Made by a program: the position numbers and the translations under genes
Shown here: positions 6,758 through 10,034 of the stretch, one piece after another
Layout of the letters: the number at the start of each line of letters is the position of its first letter
Position numbering within the stretch: position 1 is the stretch's first letter
Notes under the pieces: generated by a model
Database searches by the model: none
Seen by the model: only the letters and a program-made list of their open reading frames with translations
What the model was told of the DNA's origin: nothing
DNA from: Bacteroidales bacterium
GTDB taxonomy: Bacteria > Bacteroidota > Bacteroidia > Bacteroidales > Muribaculaceae
Direction of reading: 5' to 3'
Assembly (NCBI GenBank): GCA_019420545.1
Contig: JAHZGZ010000226.1
Location: 26,924-36,957, forward strand
DNA length: 10,034 nt

Positions 6758-8211
6758 ACCGCCACGCAATCATATTCTGCACACTGATACTCACCGCCGT
6801 GCACGCCGTGGGCGCCGATACCGACAGTATCGCGCACAACCCAGGCGTGCTCGACCGTCAGCTCACAGCCGAATCGGCGGCAACAACATTCGTAGGAGTG
6901 CCATACTCCTCTCCGGCACTGCGCCAGTTCCGTCTGCCGTTCACATTCGGCACGGTTGGTGCGGGATGGAAGGGTGACTATATGTCGGCGCCCACCGACC
7001 CTCAGCGCGGCAGCGGCGAGCAGTACGGATTTTTCGACGCCGAGGCCGAGGTGAAAAACGGCACGTCGACACTATGGGGCAATGCGGGGTACACCAACGG
7101 CGTAATCCGATCGGTATGCTACAACGAGACCTCCGACATCGACCTCATCTACCCTTATGTCACCGCCGACGAAGTGGGCGGCGACATGCGCGCCGAGCGT
7201 TACAGCTTCGGAGGCGGCTATGCCGACCGGCGCGGACGCCTGGCATGGGGCGTATCACTCTCCTACTCGGCAGGACTGTACTATCGCAACGTAGATCCGC
7301 GTCCGCGCAACACCACCGGGCTGCTCGACATCGACGCCGGGATAGCGCTACGCTGCTTAGGCGACTATTATATCGGTATAGCGGGCGCATACCGCAAATA
7401 CCGGCAGACGTGCGACCTAATGTTCATGAGCGAGATCGGCGAAGCGAAAGTCTACCATCTTACGGGCCTTGGCAACCGCTACGAGCGCTTCACAGGCTCG
7501 GGCTACAGCAATTACTACAACGGACACCGCTACGTGGCGCGCATCACACTCGTGCCGGCATCGCGTACCGGTCTCAGCCTCGACGCCGAGGTGTCGCGCT
7601 TCACGTTCGACCACATACTCAAGGATCTCAACCGCCTGCCTATGGCTTCGGTATGGCACAACGAACTGAGGCTGCACGGCGCATGGCGTACCATCGGACC
7701 GGTGCACTCGTTCGGCGTGAAAGCCGAGGGTGGAGCCTACCGCCGCCACGGGAGCGAAAACATATTCGGCGACGCCGTAACCGGCACCTATCCTCAGATC
7801 GGCTCGCTTGAGATGTATGCCGACAACCTCAAGGAGGTTTCCGCAGGGCTGCTCTACGAGCACACCGCGCAGTCGCTCACGTGGAGCGTGACACCGGCGT
7901 GGGGCTACACGCACCGTTCGGAAATGTATGCTTCGCCCTATGCCTCACGCAAGCTGATATCGCACCGCGGCGACGTGACGGCAGCCGTGGCCTCAGCGGG
8001 AAAAGCGTGGTACTGGCGCCTTGAAGCGCGGTACGGCGCAACCTTCGGCATCGAGCCGGGGACACTGCGCGACGCCGGAGCCTCCCTCACAGTAAGCCGG
8101 AAGCTGCGCGGCGACCATGCGATAGGCATAACGGCCGGATACCGGCACGCGCACTACAGCCACGGCCCGGTGATTAACGGAGGCAATGCCTCGATACAAT
8201 TCATATTCTGA
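6754..8211 (+). CDS. Outer-membrane beta-barrel protein, DUF6850-like
   Basis: The 485-residue protein has a signal peptide (hydrophobic 5-19, cleavage near VHA or VGA) and then alternating aromatic/small-residue strands throughout. Short turns such as GGYADRRGRLAWGVSLSYS separate them, and the chain ends in IQFIF with the C-terminal phenylalanine favoured by the BAM machinery. This supports an outer-membrane barrel of roughly 16 or more strands. A distinctive segment near residues 235-260 (GLGNRYERF, then YSNYYNGHRY) matches my recollection of the DUF6850 outer-membrane family. There is no plug or TonB box. The frame stays open upstream to 6148, but ATG 6754 is chosen because it gives the signal peptide and overlaps the lipoprotein stop as ATGA, typical of translational coupling. 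Its role is unknown; acting with the lipoprotein and receptor in one outer-membrane complex is an inference. Confidence 0.75.
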   Translation: MNRHAIIFCTLILTAVHAVGADTDSIAHNPGVLDRQLTAESAATTFVGVPYSSPALRQFRLPFTFGTVGAGWKGDYMSAPTDPQRGSGEQYGFFDAEAEVKNGTSTLWGNAGYTNGVIRSVCYNETSDIDLIYPYVTADEVGGDMRAERYSFGGGYADRRGRLAWGVSLSYSAGLYYRNVDPRPRNTTGLLDIDAGIALRCLGDYYIGIAGAYRKYRQTCDLMFMSEIGEAKVYHLTGLGNRYERFTGSGYSNYYNGHRYVARITLVPASRTGLSLDAEVSRFTFDHILKDLNRLPMASVWHNELRLHGAWRTIGPVHSFGVKAEGGAYRRHGSENIFGDAVTGTYPQIGSLEMYADNLKEVSAGLLYEHTAQSLTWSVTPAWGYTHRSEMYASPYASRKLISHRGDVTAAVASAGKAWYWRLEARYGATFGIEPGTLRDAGASLTVSRKLRGDHAIGITAGYRHAHYSHGPVINGGNASIQFIF

Positions 8212-8255
8212 CCTCATCTTCATAAACCACGCAATTTCACATCTTACAATAACTT

Positions 8256-10034
8256 ATGAATTTCAGAAAGCTATTTCTACTGTCAGCCGCCGCGATCGGC
8301 GTATCGTTGTCGGCATCGGCCTATACCGCCGTGGCCGACTCTGCCGTACGTGTCGGCACACTTCCCAACGGACTCACCTACTATATCAGGCACAACGCGG
8401 TACCCGCCGGATGCGCCGATTTCTTTCTGGCGCGCGGCATCGGTTCGGTGAACGAACGAGAGAACGAACGCGGCCTGGCGCACTTCCTGGAGCATATGTG
8501 CTTCAACGGCACCGAGCATTTCCCCGGCAACTCGCTCATCTCCTATCTCGAGACCTTAGGGGTGAAGTTCGGCAAGAATCTCAACGCCTATACCTCGACC
8601 GACGAGACGGTATACAACATCTGCAAGGTGCCCGTGGCTCGTCAGTCAGCGGTCGACTCGTGTCTGCTGATACTGCGCGACTGGAGCTGTGCGCTCACCC
8701 TCTCCGACAAGGAGATCGACGCCGAGCGCGGAGTGATCGTGAACGAGTGGCGCCACCGCAACTCGTCGGCCAACCGCATGCTCGAAAAGGCCCTTCCCAC
8801 CCTCTACCCCGGCTCGATCTATGGCGAGCGCATGCCTATCGGCAAGATGGAGGTGGTTGAAAACTTCAAGCCCAAGACACTGCGCGACTTCTACCGCCGG
8901 TGGCACCGTCCCGACAACGAGGCGATAATCGTGGTGGGCGACATCGATCCCGACACGATCGAGGCGCGCATCGCGGCAATGTTCTCGCCCATAAAGGCAC
9001 CCAAGGGCGCCCGGAGGGCCGAGACACCGGCCATACCGATGAACGAGGAGCTGATCGTGTCGTGCCAGACCGACCCGGAACAGCCGGTGCACATGGTGCA
9101 GCTTCATTTCCGCCACGACACTCCCGAGTATGCCACCGAGGCCGAGGAGGTGCGCGCCGAACTTGTCAGCGACCTGCTGCTCAACATGCTTGTCAATCGT
9201 TTCGACGAGCTTGAGGCCGATCCCGACTGCGCGTTCAACCACATGGGTCTTGCCGACCGCAAATACCTCATGTCGCGCCCGGCCCGCTCGCTGATGCTGC
9301 GCGGCCTGTGCCAGCCCGGCCGCGAGGTAGAGAGCCTTACCGCCTGGTACCGCGAGATGAAACGCGCCGCTGACTTCGGATTTCTCCCCTCCGAACTTGA
9401 CCACGCGAAAGCACAGCTCGGCGAGACCCTCGCCTCGGAACGCCGGAAAGCCGCACGCAAAAGCAGCTCGGACTACGCCCGCGAATATGTGCGCCACTAT
9501 CTCGACGGAGGCGTGCTGCAGTCGGTGGAGGGACGTGCCGACGCACTGACGGCCATGATGCCCGAGATCACCGCCGACGAAATGACCGCGGCACTGCGCG
9601 CCATAGTAAATACATCGGGACGCGGTGTGGTGATCCTCTCATATATGCCTGAAGCCGACAATACATTCGGAGAGGCCGACATGCGCGCGGCGTTCCACAG
9701 CGTAAACGACATGGCACTCACCCCCTATGTCGACAGGGTTATCGACGGCCCTCTGCTCGAGACGGAACCGGTACGCGGTACGATTGTCAGCACCGACTCT
9801 CTCGGGCGGTTTGACGCAGTGCGCTACACCCTCTCCAACGGTATCAAGGTACTCGCACGCCGCTCGTCGGCCACCCCGGGGCAGGTGCTCGTACGCGCCC
9901 TCAGCCCCGGCGGCCTGTCGATGCAGTACGCCGACAGCCTCGTGCCGTCGCTCAAGATGCTTGAGGAGATCATCCCCATCTCGGCCTACGGACGCTTCTC
10001 GGCAAACGATCTGAAACGTCGCCTTACGGGTAAG
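8256..10034 (+). CDS. Periplasmic M16 (pitrilysin/insulinase family) zinc metallopeptidase, 5' part
   Basis: 593 codons are visible and the frame is still open at the window end; relatives are about 930-960 residues, so the last third is missing. A signal peptide (1 to about 22, ending SASA) places it in the periplasm. The inverted zinc motif HFLEH is at 76-80 (H76 and H80 ligands, E79 catalytic base). The third ligand is probably E164 in GVIVNEW, with conserved E157 seven residues before, as in pitrilysin. NAYTSTDETVY (110-120) and WHRPDNEAIIVVGD (216-229, start of the M16_C domain) are further family marks. A second half-repeat begins at LSNG (526-529), matching LPNG (36-39). The enzyme should degrade peptides or small proteins inside a clamshell chamber. 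It starts 44 bases after the barrel gene with no terminator or promoter seen between, so co-transcription is likely. The ATG at 8256 is chosen for the signal peptide. Confidence 0.92.
   Translation, partial: MNFRKLFLLSAAAIGVSLSASAYTAVADSAVRVGTLPNGLTYYIRHNAVPAGCADFFLARGIGSVNERENERGLAHFLEHMCFNGTEHFPGNSLISYLETLGVKFGKNLNAYTSTDETVYNICKVPVARQSAVDSCLLILRDWSCALTLSDKEIDAERGVIVNEWRHRNSSANRMLEKALPTLYPGSIYGERMPIGKMEVVENFKPKTLRDFYRRWHRPDNEAIIVVGDIDPDTIEARIAAMFSPIKAPKGARRAETPAIPMNEELIVSCQTDPEQPVHMVQLHFRHDTPEYATEAEEVRAELVSDLLLNMLVNRFDELEADPDCAFNHMGLADRKYLMSRPARSLMLRGLCQPGREVESLTAWYREMKRAADFGFLPSELDHAKAQLGETLASERRKAARKSSSDYAREYVRHYLDGGVLQSVEGRADALTAMMPEITADEMTAALRAIVNTSGRGVVILSYMPEADNTFGEADMRAAFHSVNDMALTPYVDRVIDGPLLETEPVRGTIVSTDSLGRFDAVRYTLSNGIKVLARRSSATPGQVLVRALSPGGLSMQYADSLVPSLKMLEEIIPISAYGRFSANDLKRRLTGK

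Noticed and set aside
8646..9497. Minus-strand open frame of 283 codons inside the M16 gene
   Set aside because: It lies opposite conserved M16 coding sequence and lacks recognisable domains; GC-rich codons create long antisense frames.

Overview
This window looks like chromosomal DNA from a Bacteroidota bacterium, most likely a GC-rich Bacteroidales such as a Muribaculaceae member. The reasons are a type IX secretion (T9SS) C-terminal sorting domain, a TonB-dependent receptor with an N-terminal carboxypeptidase-like domain, Bacteroides-type promoter boxes (TAnnTTTG), AT-rich rather than Shine-Dalgarno leaders, and a lipoprotein with acidic residues just after the lipid cysteine. The family placement is inference; no RNA marker gene is present.

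Layout. 1-422 (+) is the 3' end of ribD (riboflavin synthesis). 423-577 is a convergent gap holding a large perfect inverted repeat. 578-2383 (-) encodes a secreted protein of 601 residues that reads as a seven-bladed beta-propeller with a T9SS sorting tail. 2384-2573 is a divergent control region with two matched promoters. 2574-8211 (+) is a three-gene outer-membrane cluster: a TonB-dependent receptor, a DUF4876-like surface lipoprotein with a lamin-tail-like domain, and a DUF6850-like beta-barrel. 8256-10034 (+) is the 5' part of a periplasmic M16 (insulinase/pitrilysin-type) zinc peptidase, running off the window.

How the parts may work together. The receptor, lipoprotein and barrel are closely spaced (59-bp gap, then a 4-bp ATGA overlap). 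The peptidase follows 44 bp later with no terminator or promoter that I can see, so all four may be one transcript. There is no SusD gene, so this is not a standard glycan-utilisation pair. A testable model is a TonB-powered importer for an unknown, possibly proteinaceous or metal-carrying ligand, with the M16 enzyme cutting it in the periplasm, as in FusA/FusC ferredoxin uptake. The divergent propeller gene shares an identical promoter architecture and may be co-regulated. None of these functional links is proven by the sequence.

No tRNA, rRNA, insertion sequence, phage gene or CRISPR array was seen.
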